Assembly: GCA_023399675.1 (NCBI GenBank)
Contig: JAEWOM010000154.1
Coordinates: 1 to 8,108 of the forward strand
From: Bacteroidota bacterium
GTDB taxonomy: Bacteria > Bacteroidota > Bacteroidia > Flavobacteriales > Weeksellaceae
Reading direction: 5' to 3'
DNA length: 8,108 bases
In this document: positions 1 through 7,230 of the stretch, piece by piece
Layout: each line of letters opens with the position of its first letter
Numbering within the stretch: the first letter of the stretch is position 1
Notes under the pieces: model-generated
Seen by the model: the letters and a program-made list of their open reading frames with translations, nothing else
Database searches by the model: none
Told to the model about the DNA's origin: nothing
Position numbers and translations under genes: made by a program

Positions 1-485
1 TCGTTGAAGTGGAAATGGGAACACCGCTCAATGTGGTCGTGGAAGAATTTGGAGGAGGATTTGCCGTTCCGGTAAAAGCGCTGCACATCGGAGGTCCTTT
101 GGGAGGCATTATTCCTGTGGAAAAAATTCCGGATCTTACCATTGATTTTGAAAGTTTTGCGACAGCCGGTTTCTTACTGGGGCATGCCTCAATAATTTGT
201 ATCCCGCAGAATTTTCCGATGATCCGTTATCTCGAGCATCTTTTCGACTTTGCAGCGTTCGAAAGTTGTGGTAAATGTTTTCCGTGCAGACTCGGGACAA
301 AGAAAGCGCACGAAATGCTGCACGGTGCAGCTTATGAAAACAGGCCGGTTTCCAAAGATCTTTTCGATGATCTGCTTGTAACGCTTCAGCAGGGCTCATT
401 ATGCGCACATGGCGGTGGAATTCCGCTGCCGGCAAGAAATGCATTACAGTATTTCGGCGCTGAACTCTCAGAATATTTCCATTAA
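1..485 (+). CDS. fdsB: NAD-dependent formate dehydrogenase beta subunit (NuoF/FdsB-like), 3' part only
   Basis: This is the C-terminal 160 residues of a NuoF-family flavoprotein. The reading frame is open from base 3 and the true start lies upstream of the window; the GTG at 9 and the ATG at 15 are internal codons. Family knowledge: this subunit binds FMN and NAD(H), and one [4Fe-4S] cluster brings electrons from the catalytic subunit. Seen here: a glycine-rich GGPLGG segment (bases 93-110), the cluster motif SCGKCFPCRLGT with cysteines at bases 267-269, 276-278 and 285-287, and the fourth cysteine at 402-404 in a SLCAHGGG context typical of formate dehydrogenase beta subunits rather than of complex I NuoF. 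The alpha subunit gene lies downstream, separated by the EF-G paralog gene, which supports the formate dehydrogenase assignment over complex I or a hydrogenase diaphorase. The FMN-binding N-terminal half cannot be seen, so its integrity is unknown. Confidence 0.88.
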   Translation, partial: VEVEMGTPLNVVVEEFGGGFAVPVKALHIGGPLGGIIPVEKIPDLTIDFESFATAGFLLGHASIICIPQNFPMIRYLEHLFDFAAFESCGKCFPCRLGTKKAHEMLHGAAYENRPVSKDLFDDLLVTLQQGSLCAHGGGIPLPARNALQYFGAELSEYFH

Positions 486-502
486 AAAACATGGAATGAA
501 GG

Positions 503-530
503 TTCATCACAGAAAATGTTTTCTGATGAA
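503..530 (+). other. Bulged stem-loop in the fdsB 3' flank, possible transcript end
   Basis: The arms 503-515 and 520-530 are complementary over 11 base pairs, with a two-base bulge in the left arm and a four-base loop (ATGT). It starts 17 bases after the fdsB stop codon. A run of eight T occurs at 544-551, but 13 bases separate it from the stem, so it is not a textbook intrinsic terminator. It may mark the 3' end of the upstream transcript, slow RNA decay, or allow partial read-through into the EF-G paralog gene. Formation in RNA is inferred from complementarity alone. Confidence 0.4.
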
Positions 531-532
531 AA

Positions 533-560
533 TTTCCGTTTAATTTTTTTTGTAACTTTA
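533..560 (+). promoter_or_regulatory. Candidate Bacteroidota-type promoter for the EF-G paralog gene
   Basis: The octamer TAACTTTA at 553-560 resembles the Bacteroidota -7 element TAnnTTTG (last base differs). An upstream TTTC at 533-536 is a weak match to the -33 TTTG, with a 16-base spacer that is somewhat short. An alternative pairing is TTTG at 549-552 with TATTCAGC at 571-578, which has a better -33 and a poorer -7. Either would start transcription in the 143-base gap and leave an AT-rich leader of a few dozen bases before the ATG at 629. The gap is AT-rich, so chance matches are easy. Confidence 0.25.
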
Positions 561-628
561 GTTTTCTGAATATTCAGCTACGCTGTTTATTTCTCTCAAC
601 TGATTATTATTTCTAATTCTCACAAGAT

Positions 629-2752
629 ATGAGTACCAAAACACAAGATTTGCGGAACGTGGTTCTGCTGGGACATTCCGGATCCGGCAAAACAACCCTT
701 ATTGAAACCATGCTTTACGAAGGAGGCGTTATCAGCCGCCGCGGAACCGTTGAAGGACACAACACCGTCAGCGACAACACCGATCTGGAACATGAAAGGG
801 AAAACACTATCTATTCGCACCAGATGTACGTAAACTGGAAAAACAATAAAATCAATGTGCTGGATACTCCGGGGTTCGATGATTTCGTTGGTGAAGTGAT
901 TTCATCGCTGAAAGTTGCAGATACGGCTATCGTGGTCTTGAATGCTGCAGCCGGTGTTGAAGTTGGAACTGAAATAGTTTGGGAACATATCGAGAAATAT
1001 AAAACGCCGGCGATTTTCGTAATCAATCAGTTGGATCATCCCAAAGCGGATTACGACAAGACGCTGGAACAGGCTAAAGAAAGATTTGGCAGTAAACTGC
1101 TCCCTTTGCAGTATCCGCTGTCATCCGGTGAAAATTTTTCACAGATTATCGATGTCCTGCGCATGGTGATGTACGAATTTCCGAAAGGAGGCGGTAAACC
1201 GGAAAAAAAACCGATTCCTGAATCGGAAAAGGCCCGAGCAGATGAGATGCATAATGCCCTGGTTGAAATTGCCGCAGAAAATGAAGACGGATTAATGGAA
1301 AAATATTTCGAGGAAGGAAACCTGAGCGAAGAAGAGCTTGCGAAAGGAATTACGATTGCGCTCGCACATCAGCAGTTTTTCCCGGTTTTTGTAGCTTCAG
1401 GTCTCAACGATATTGGATCGGGTAGGCTGATGGGTTTCATAGATGATATCGCACCATCACCTGCAGACCGACCGGCGTCAACGCTTGCGAATGGTGAAGA
1501 ATTATCCTGCAGCGAAGATGACAAAACAACACTTTTTATCTATAAAACCGCTTCTGAACCGCAGGTTGGGATGATTTCCTACTTCAAGGTCATTTCCGGA
1601 GTTTTGCGTACCGGTGACGAATTAGTCAATGCCGACACAGGAGAAACGGAACGTATTTCCCAGATTTTCGTTGCTGAAGGCAAAGACCGTAAACCTGTTA
1701 ATGAACTTCAGGCAGGCGATTTGGGTGTAACCGTAAAACTGAAGTCGGGCCATACCAACACGACACTCCATACAAAAGGCGCGGAACGCAAAGTGGAGCC
1801 CATTGAGTATCCGGAAAGCAGAATCCGGAAAGCAGTTTTTGCAGAAAATTCAGCACATACAGAAAAACTTTTCGCGGCACTGCACAAAATTCAGGAAGAA
1901 GACCCGACCATCACGGTGGATATTGACCGGGAAACCCATGAAGCAGTAATGGGAGGACAGGGACAATTGCATATCGACCTGATACAGCAGCGACTGGAAC
2001 GGGAATTTGGTGTTAAAATGCTGATGAAAAACCCGAAAGTTTCCTACCGTGAAACGATCACCGGAAAAGCGGATGCAGAATACAGACATAAAAAGCAATC
2101 CGGAGGTGCAGGTCAGTTTGCAGAAATTCAGATGCGCGTGGAAAATTATTACGACGGCATGGAAGAACCAAAAGGTCTGAACATCCGGCAGCATGAAATT
2201 GAAGAACTTCCGTGGGGCGGTAAACTGGCTTTTTACTGGTGTATCGTCGGTGGTGCCATTGATAACCGATATATCGGCGCCATTAAGAAGGGAATTATGC
2301 AGCAGATGAAGAACGGACCGCTCACCGGATCTCCCTGCCAGAACATTCGGGTGTCTGTTTTCGACGGGAAAATGCACAGTGTGGACAGTAACGACATTTC
2401 TTTTCAGCTTGCAGCTTCCGGCGCATTCAAAGAAGCTTTCCACAACGCCAGTCCGCAATTGCTGGAACCCGTTTATCATGTCGAAATACTTTGCCCCGAT
2501 GATTCCACCGGCGACGTTATGGGCGATCTGCAGTCGAGACGTGCCATGATTTCCGGTATGGATTCCGAAGGACATTATCAAAAAATTATGGCTGATGTTC
2601 CGCTTGCAGAACTCGACGATTATGGTTCTACGCTGCGATCCATCACCGGCGGGAAAGCGAAATTCACCATGAAACTTACCGGTTATCAGCTTGTACCGCA
2701 TACCATACAGCAGGATCTGGTAAAAAAACACATGGCGACTGCCGAGTCATAG
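629..2752 (+). CDS. fusA2: Elongation factor G paralog of the Bacteroidota EF-G2 family
   Basis: The 707-residue protein has the full EF-G architecture: G domain about 1-280, domain II about 295-375, domain III about 395-470, domain IV about 470-600 (with the QSGGAGQF segment at 490-497 and a tip motif HSVDS at 583-587), and domain V about 610-690 (GDVMGDLQSRRAM at 628-640). It would act on the ribosome in tRNA-mRNA translocation. The G domain departs from canonical EF-G. The P-loop GHSGSGKT (15-22) is intact and the switch I threonine (Thr60) is kept in ERENTI, but DTPGH is DTPGF, replacing the catalytic histidine with Phe83, and NKxD is NQLD (133-136). From memory, the same pattern of differences occurs in Bacteroides thetaiotaomicron EF-G2, reported to lack GTPase activity and to support translation under carbon limitation; orthology is inferred from the shared LLG-S-GSGKTTL, EGGVI-RRG and NTVSD segments. 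The ATG at 629 follows an A-rich leader with no Shine-Dalgarno. It lies between the two formate dehydrogenase genes. A Tet(M)-type ribosomal protection protein is less likely. Confidence 0.93.
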   Translation: MSTKTQDLRNVVLLGHSGSGKTTLIETMLYEGGVISRRGTVEGHNTVSDNTDLEHERENTIYSHQMYVNWKNNKINVLDTPGFDDFVGEVISSLKVADTAIVVLNAAAGVEVGTEIVWEHIEKYKTPAIFVINQLDHPKADYDKTLEQAKERFGSKLLPLQYPLSSGENFSQIIDVLRMVMYEFPKGGGKPEKKPIPESEKARADEMHNALVEIAAENEDGLMEKYFEEGNLSEEELAKGITIALAHQQFFPVFVASGLNDIGSGRLMGFIDDIAPSPADRPASTLANGEELSCSEDDKTTLFIYKTASEPQVGMISYFKVISGVLRTGDELVNADTGETERISQIFVAEGKDRKPVNELQAGDLGVTVKLKSGHTNTTLHTKGAERKVEPIEYPESRIRKAVFAENSAHTEKLFAALHKIQEEDPTITVDIDRETHEAVMGGQGQLHIDLIQQRLEREFGVKMLMKNPKVSYRETITGKADAEYRHKKQSGGAGQFAEIQMRVENYYDGMEEPKGLNIRQHEIEELPWGGKLAFYWCIVGGAIDNRYIGAIKKGIMQQMKNGPLTGSPCQNIRVSVFDGKMHSVDSNDISFQLAASGAFKEAFHNASPQLLEPVYHVEILCPDDSTGDVMGDLQSRRAMISGMDSEGHYQKIMADVPLAELDDYGSTLRSITGGKAKFTMKLTGYQLVPHTIQQDLVKKHMATAES

Positions 2753-2801
2753 AATATAGAAAACGAACTGCGGAGCAAACGCACGGAACCAAAAATCAGA
2801 T

Positions 2802-5540
2802 ATGAACAAGACAGCATTCATCAACAACCAGCCCTATCCCTTTGCAGAAGGAGAAACAATGCTCTCCTTTATACGCAGAAATCTGGGACAGCAGAGTGTT
2901 CCGACGCTTTGTGATGCCCCGAATCTCGAACCTTTCGGATCGTGCAGGATTTGCTGTGTGGATGTTGCGCTTGAGGAAAACGGTAAAACCAGAGCCATGG
3001 CCTCCTGTCATGCACCGATAACCGAAAATATTTACATCTATCCTGATACCGAGAATATTCAGAAACTGCGTAAAAATATCCTGGAGCTGGTTCTTTCCGA
3101 TCTGCCTGAAGATAGCCGGTTTACATATAGCGACAGGCCTTCCGAAATGGAAAAAGTTGTACGGAAGATTGGTCTTACAGAAGTACGTTACAAAAACTCC
3201 CGCAGAAAAATATTTTCAGAAGACACCTCTCATCCGTATATGCGCTCCAACCTGAATTTGTGCATCAACTGTTTCAGATGTGTTCGGGCATGTGACGAAG
3301 TTCAGGGCCAAATGGTTCTGAATATGGCCGGTCGCGGTCATGATGCACACATCATAAAAGGCATTGATGTTAGTTTTATGGAAAGTGACTGCGTGAGCTG
3401 CGGTGCATGTTCACAGACATGTCCTACGGATGCAATCACAGACATTTTTCAACTGGATAAAACCGTTCCGGAAAAAATTACGCGTACCATCTGTACCTAT
3501 TGCGGTGTCGGCTGCAATCTTGAAGTTTCTTCCAAAGGGCAGGAAATCATCTCGATCACCGCGCCGTACGATGCCGAAGCAAATCTCGGACACACCTGTC
3601 TGAAAGGCAGATATGCATTCCGCTTTTACAATCACCCGGACAGACTGCGAACGCCGCTCATTAAAAGAAACGGCACTTTCGAATCTGCGACCTGGGATGA
3701 AGCATTTGATTTTATTGCAGACAAACTTTCAGCTATAAAAACTACCTATGGCCCCGATGCCATTGCCGGTGTTTCTTCAGCGAGAACTCCGAATGAAGAA
3801 AATTATCTGATGCAGAAAATGATGCGCGCAGTAATCGGTACCAATAATATCGACTGCTGTGCCCGTGTCTGCCACTCTCCTACAGCTTTGGGGATGCAGC
3901 GTGCTTTCGGAACAGGAGCTGCAACAAATTCTATTGAAGATCTGGCTTATACCGACTGTATTCTGGTAATCGGTGCAAATCCTACGGCTGCTCACCCGGT
4001 AACAGGTGCCCGAATTAAACAGCGCATGATGAAAGGCGTGACGGGAATCGTGATTGATCCGCGCAAAATCGAACTAACAAAGTACGCAAAATACCATCTT
4101 CAGCTAAGACCCGGAACAAACGTAGCACTGCTGAATATGATGCTGTATTATATCATTTCTGAAAACCTGGAAGACGAAGAATTCATCAGAACACGTACAG
4201 AAGGATACGAAGAAATGAAAAAGGAAATTCTTCAGCTGAATATTGCTGAACTGGAACAAATTACCGGTGTACCGCGAGATTTGGTAAAAGAAGCATCTGT
4301 TGCATACGCAAAAGCGAAAGCTGCGATGGAATTTCACGGACTGGGCGCCACCGAACAGATGCAGGGTACATTTACGGTGCAACTCATTGCAGATTTAGCG
4401 ATGATTACCGGAAATATTGGTAAGAAAGGAGCCGGTGTTAATCCGTTACGCGGGCAGAATAATGTTCAGGGTGCAGCAGATATGGGCTGTCAGCCGCATC
4501 AGGGCGCAGGCTACCTCGACGTTACCGATTCTGCTATCAACGAAAAGTATAGTTTATTCTATAAAAATGCGGTTCCATCTCACGTCGGTTACAAAATTCC
4601 GGAGATGTTTGAGGCCGCAATCAACGGTAAACTGAAAGCACTCTGGATCATCGGCGAAGATGTTGTACAGACCGATCCGAATACACAAAAAGTCCGCGAT
4701 GCTCTGGACAGTCTTGATTTACTCGTTGTACAGGAACTGTTTATGACAGAAACAGCGAGCCGCGCAACGGTAATTCTCCCTGCTGCATCATTTCTTGAGA
4801 AAAACGGAACTTTTACCAACGGCGAAAGACGGATCCAGAAGGTTCAAAAAATTGTAGAGCCCCTCGAAGGCACCAAAACCGACGGACAAATCCTGGTGGA
4901 AATGATGAACCGTCTTGGCTATCCCCAGCCGGATTATACTCCCGAGGGAATGCTCGAAGAAATCTCTCAGATTGTTCCGTTCTTTGCTGGTGTTACCTGG
5001 GAAAACCTCGGTAAGAGCGGACTGCAATGGCCGGTAAGACCGGACGGAAGCGATACCAAAATGCTCCATATCGATGAATTCAAACGTGGGAAAGGGAAAT
5101 TCAGTTTTATCGATTTTAAAGAAAGTAACGAAATACTGAAACACGGTAAAGATTATCCTTACATCATCACGACCAACCGTGAACTGGAACATTATAACTG
5201 CGGAACAATGACCAGAAGAACCGGCAATGTAGACATTCTGAAAGAAGATGTATTGCTGATCAGTCCGGAAGATGCAGCCAAAGAAGGAATTCTCGACGGT
5301 GATTTTGTCTGTGTGGAATCGCCACGCGGCAAAGTGGACATCAAAGCAAAAGTAACCGACGAGGTAAAACCTGGAATACTCAGTTCTACCTTCCATTTCC
5401 CTGAAATAATGCTGAACATCATCACCAGCGATGAACACTGTTCGGAAGCGATGTGTCCGGAATACAAAGTCGTAAGTTGCCGGATAAGAAAAAGTAAAGG
5501 AAAATTCAAACAGATGATGATGGAACAGGATCAGCGGTAA
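2802..5540 (+). CDS. fdsA: Formate dehydrogenase alpha subunit, Mo/W-bisMGD, Cys-type (FdsA/FdhF-like)
   Basis: The 912-residue catalytic subunit oxidises formate to CO2 at a bis-molybdopterin-guanine-dinucleotide Mo or W centre and passes electrons to the NuoF-like beta subunit and NAD+; it should be cytoplasmic, since no signal peptide or Tat motif is seen. In order: an N-terminal [2Fe-2S] domain with Cys37, 48, 51 and 69; two [4Fe-4S] sites, Cys154/157/160/164 and Cys197/200/203/207; a [4Fe-4S] site next to the cofactor, Cys231/234/238/266; the active-site RVCHSPT with metal ligand Cys357 (codon TGC at 3870-3872, so not selenocysteine) and His358; the conserved active-site arginine Arg550 in PLRGQNNVQGA; and a C-terminal molybdopterin-binding domain from about residue 785 with HYNCGTMTRRT. 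Oddity: the His-Cys3 cluster motif expected between the [2Fe-2S] domain and Cys154 has lost all four ligands (Leu101, Ser105, Thr108, Ser114). The length is near but slightly below the usual FdsA size. It starts 49 bases after the EF-G paralog gene with no terminator between. Confidence 0.94.
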   Translation: MNKTAFINNQPYPFAEGETMLSFIRRNLGQQSVPTLCDAPNLEPFGSCRICCVDVALEENGKTRAMASCHAPITENIYIYPDTENIQKLRKNILELVLSDLPEDSRFTYSDRPSEMEKVVRKIGLTEVRYKNSRRKIFSEDTSHPYMRSNLNLCINCFRCVRACDEVQGQMVLNMAGRGHDAHIIKGIDVSFMESDCVSCGACSQTCPTDAITDIFQLDKTVPEKITRTICTYCGVGCNLEVSSKGQEIISITAPYDAEANLGHTCLKGRYAFRFYNHPDRLRTPLIKRNGTFESATWDEAFDFIADKLSAIKTTYGPDAIAGVSSARTPNEENYLMQKMMRAVIGTNNIDCCARVCHSPTALGMQRAFGTGAATNSIEDLAYTDCILVIGANPTAAHPVTGARIKQRMMKGVTGIVIDPRKIELTKYAKYHLQLRPGTNVALLNMMLYYIISENLEDEEFIRTRTEGYEEMKKEILQLNIAELEQITGVPRDLVKEASVAYAKAKAAMEFHGLGATEQMQGTFTVQLIADLAMITGNIGKKGAGVNPLRGQNNVQGAADMGCQPHQGAGYLDVTDSAINEKYSLFYKNAVPSHVGYKIPEMFEAAINGKLKALWIIGEDVVQTDPNTQKVRDALDSLDLLVVQELFMTETASRATVILPAASFLEKNGTFTNGERRIQKVQKIVEPLEGTKTDGQILVEMMNRLGYPQPDYTPEGMLEEISQIVPFFAGVTWENLGKSGLQWPVRPDGSDTKMLHIDEFKRGKGKFSFIDFKESNEILKHGKDYPYIITTNRELEHYNCGTMTRRTGNVDILKEDVLLISPEDAAKEGILDGDFVCVESPRGKVDIKAKVTDEVKPGILSSTFHFPEIMLNIITSDEHCSEAMCPEYKVVSCRIRKSKGKFKQMMMEQDQR

Positions 5541-5599
5541 GGTTTAAGCAAAAACGACTTCATTGGAATGGTGTTTGAACGGTTTACGTAAAATAAAAA

Positions 5600-6157
5600 A
5601 TGGACGATTTACTGGCAAAAATTACAGATTTTGGAGATGAAGCGCACGGCGAGCAGATGAGAAAATATGCGCCGGACCGCTACATGGTGCATCCGGTAAG
5701 AGTGATGGAAAAATTAAGCACCATCACAGCAGATAAAACGATACTCGCGGCTGCACTGCTTCATGATGTTCTGGAAGATACGCCCGTAACAGAGGAAGAA
5801 ATGCATCGGTTTCTGAAAACGCAGATGAACGAGGCAGAAGCACGCAGAACAGTCGATCTGGTAGTTGAACTGAGCGATGTTTATGTGAAATCTGCATACC
5901 CTAAGCTCAACAGAAGAACGCGTAAATCCAAAGAACTGAACCGGCTTGAAAAAACGTCCGCTGATTCTCAGACAATAAAATACGCGGACATTCTCGACAA
6001 TACACTTGAAATCGTTGATCAGGACAGATCTTTTGCACAAGTTTACCTGAGTGAAGTTCGGCTGATTCTTAAAAAACTCGACAAAGGAAATCCTGAACTC
6101 CGTTCTGAAGCACTTTCTGCTGTTGAAAACGGTCTCAAGAAGCTGAACGTACACTGA
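5600..6157 (+). CDS. HD-domain small alarmone hydrolase (MESH1/SpoT-HD-like)
   Basis: This 185-residue, single-domain HD protein is about the size of animal MESH1 and has no (p)ppGpp synthetase, TGS or ACT domain. Family knowledge: Mn-dependent removal of the 3' pyrophosphate from (p)ppGpp; MESH1 is also an NADPH phosphatase. Seen here: a QMRK segment (19-22), then RYMVHP with metal-ligand candidate His31, ALLHDVLEDT with His55/Asp56 and the conserved Glu59-Asp60, a Leu-Ser-Asp at 91-93, PKLNRR at 101-106, and KYADILDN with Asp130 as the last metal-ligand candidate. The order and spacing match the hydrolase half of Rel/SpoT. The last motif differs from the usual KLADRLHN by Tyr for Leu and Ile for Arg. 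The ATG follows a purine-rich AAAATAAAAA leader. It lies 59 bases after fdsA and 25 bases before guaC, same strand, so co-transcription is likely. Substrate is inferred; a hydrolase of another nucleotide is possible. Confidence 0.83.
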   Translation: MDDLLAKITDFGDEAHGEQMRKYAPDRYMVHPVRVMEKLSTITADKTILAAALLHDVLEDTPVTEEEMHRFLKTQMNEAEARRTVDLVVELSDVYVKSAYPKLNRRTRKSKELNRLEKTSADSQTIKYADILDNTLEIVDQDRSFAQVYLSEVRLILKKLDKGNPELRSEALSAVENGLKKLNVH

Positions 6158-6182
6158 TTAACACTTCTACCCTGAAAATAAA

Positions 6183-7223
6183 ATGCGAATAGAATACGAT
6201 ATCAAACTGGGCTTTAAAGACGTAATGTTCAGGCCAAAAAGATCCACACTAAAATCGAGATCTCAGGTTAATTTACAGAGAACCTTCCATTTCCGGAACT
6301 CAGGTTACTCCTGGACGGGTGTTCCGGTCATTGCCGCAAATATGGATACTGTCGGAACTTTCGAAATGGCGGAGGCACTGGCAAAAGAAAAAATGATGAC
6401 TGCGGTCCATAAACACTATTCCGTAGAAAATTGGTCTTCATTTCTTGAAAACCGCAAAGGTGATTTTTTTAATCATATCGCTCTCAGCACGGGAACAAGC
6501 AACTCCGATGAGGAAAAAATCAGGAAAATAATAACCGCAAATCCAGAAATAAAATTCCTGTGTATAGACATTGCAAACGGTTACTCGGAACATTTTGTTG
6601 ATTTTGTGAAAAAAACCCGCGATCAGTATCCGGATAAAACCATCATTGCAGGAAATGTCGTTACCGGCGAGATGGTGGAAGAACTGATACTTGCCGGCGC
6701 GGATATCATTAAAGTCGGGATAGGTCCGGGCTCTGTATGTACTACCCGTGTAAAAACCGGTGTAGGTTATCCGCAGCTTTCAGCAATTATTGAGTGTGCC
6801 GATGCTGCCCACGGCCTTAGAGGCCATATCATTGGTGATGGCGGCTGCAAAGTGCCCGGAGATGTTTCAAAAGCATTCGGTGGCGGTGCAGATTTTGTGA
6901 TGCTGGGCGGAATGCTGTCCGGCCATGATGAAAGTGGTGGAGAAATTATCACGGAAAATTCCGAAAAATTCATGCTTTTTTACGGGATGAGTTCTACAAC
7001 TGCGATGGATAAACATTCAGGTGGTGTAGCCGATTACCGTGCTTCGGAAGGTAAAACGGTGAAAGTACCATGCAGAGGACCTGTAGCTGAAACTGTAAAG
7101 GATATTCTCGGAGGCGTACGTTCAACCTGTACATATGTAGGAGCATCCGAGCTGCGCGAACTTTCCAAAAGGACAACTTTTATCCGAGTTCAGGAACAGG
7201 AGAATCAGATATTTTCGGATTGA
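6183..7223 (+). CDS. guaC: GMP reductase
   Basis: The enzyme catalyses GMP + NADPH to IMP + ammonia + NADP+, returning guanine nucleotides to the common purine pool. The 346-residue length matches E. coli GuaC, and the protein is collinear with it. The TIM-barrel of the IMPDH/GMPR superfamily carries the catalytic loop GPGSVCTTR with Cys186 and Thr188. IMP dehydrogenase is excluded by the absence of a CBS insert and by GMP-reductase-specific segments: FYGMSS followed by [17 protein letters not shown], then [15 protein letters not shown], and the C-terminal [12 protein letters not shown]. The start ATG at 6183 gives the expected N terminus and follows an A-rich leader. It sits 25 bases after the alarmone hydrolase gene. 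Its stop codon (7221-7223) directly touches the stop codon of the convergent nucleosidase gene, leaving no room for a terminator of its own. Confidence 0.96.
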   Translation: MRIEYDIKLGFKDVMFRPKRSTLKSRSQVNLQRTFHFRNSGYSWTGVPVIAANMDTVGTFEMAEALAKEKMMTAVHKHYSVENWSSFLENRKGDFFNHIALSTGTSNSDEEKIRKIITANPEIKFLCIDIANGYSEHFVDFVKKTRDQYPDKTIIAGNVVTGEMVEELILAGADIIKVGIGPGSVCTTRVKTGVGYPQLSAIIECADAAHGLRGHIIGDGGCKVPGDVSKAFGGGADFVMLGGMLSGHDESGGEIITENSEKFMLFYGMSSTTAMDKHSGGVADYRASEGKTVKVPCRGPVAETVKDILGGVRSTCTYVGASELRELSKRTTFIRVQEQENQIFSD

Positions 7224-7230
7224 TTATCCG
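7216..7230. other. Small stem-loop spanning the convergent guaC / nucleosidase stop codons
   Basis: CGGAT (7216-7220) and ATCCG (7226-7230) form a perfect five-base-pair inverted repeat around the five-base loop TGATT. The loop contains the guaC TGA and the first two of the three bases of the opposing stop triplet. No T-run follows on either strand, so it is not a standard intrinsic terminator. A repeat this short can arise by chance. Confidence 0.3.

Noticed and set aside
9..17. GTG at 9 or ATG at 15 as a true start of a short 158-residue protein
   Set aside because: The frame is open to the window edge and the sequence begins in the middle of a conserved NuoF-type domain, so this is a truncated larger gene.
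583..594. The 12-mer ctgtttatttct recurs at 7846-7857, and an 11-mer tatttctaatt is shared between 608-618 and 7851-7861
   Set aside because: Both copies are in AT-rich non-coding DNA, in differing orientation relative to the neighbouring genes, with no larger repeat; chance is sufficient.
1850..2731. A 293-codon open frame on the minus strand opposite the EF-G paralog gene
   Set aside because: It lies entirely antisense to a strongly conserved gene, shows no recognisable domain or motif, and is rich in Phe, His and Cys as expected for a shadow frame.
629..2752. Tet(M)-like ribosomal protection (tetracycline resistance) protein
   Set aside because: The N-terminal segments and length match the Bacteroidota EF-G2 family better, and the locus has no resistance or mobile context.
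3870..3872. Possible selenocysteine at the formate dehydrogenase active site
   Set aside because: The codon is TGC, an ordinary cysteine, and there is no in-frame TGA within the gene.
4788..5438. A 216-codon minus-strand open frame opposite fdsA
   Set aside because: Antisense to conserved coding sequence, no domain pattern, and composition typical of a reverse-frame shadow.
5541..5599. Short palindromes such as CATTGGAATG in the gap between fdsA and the HD gene as a terminator or operator
   Set aside because: The stems are about four base pairs with no T-run; too weak to support a feature.
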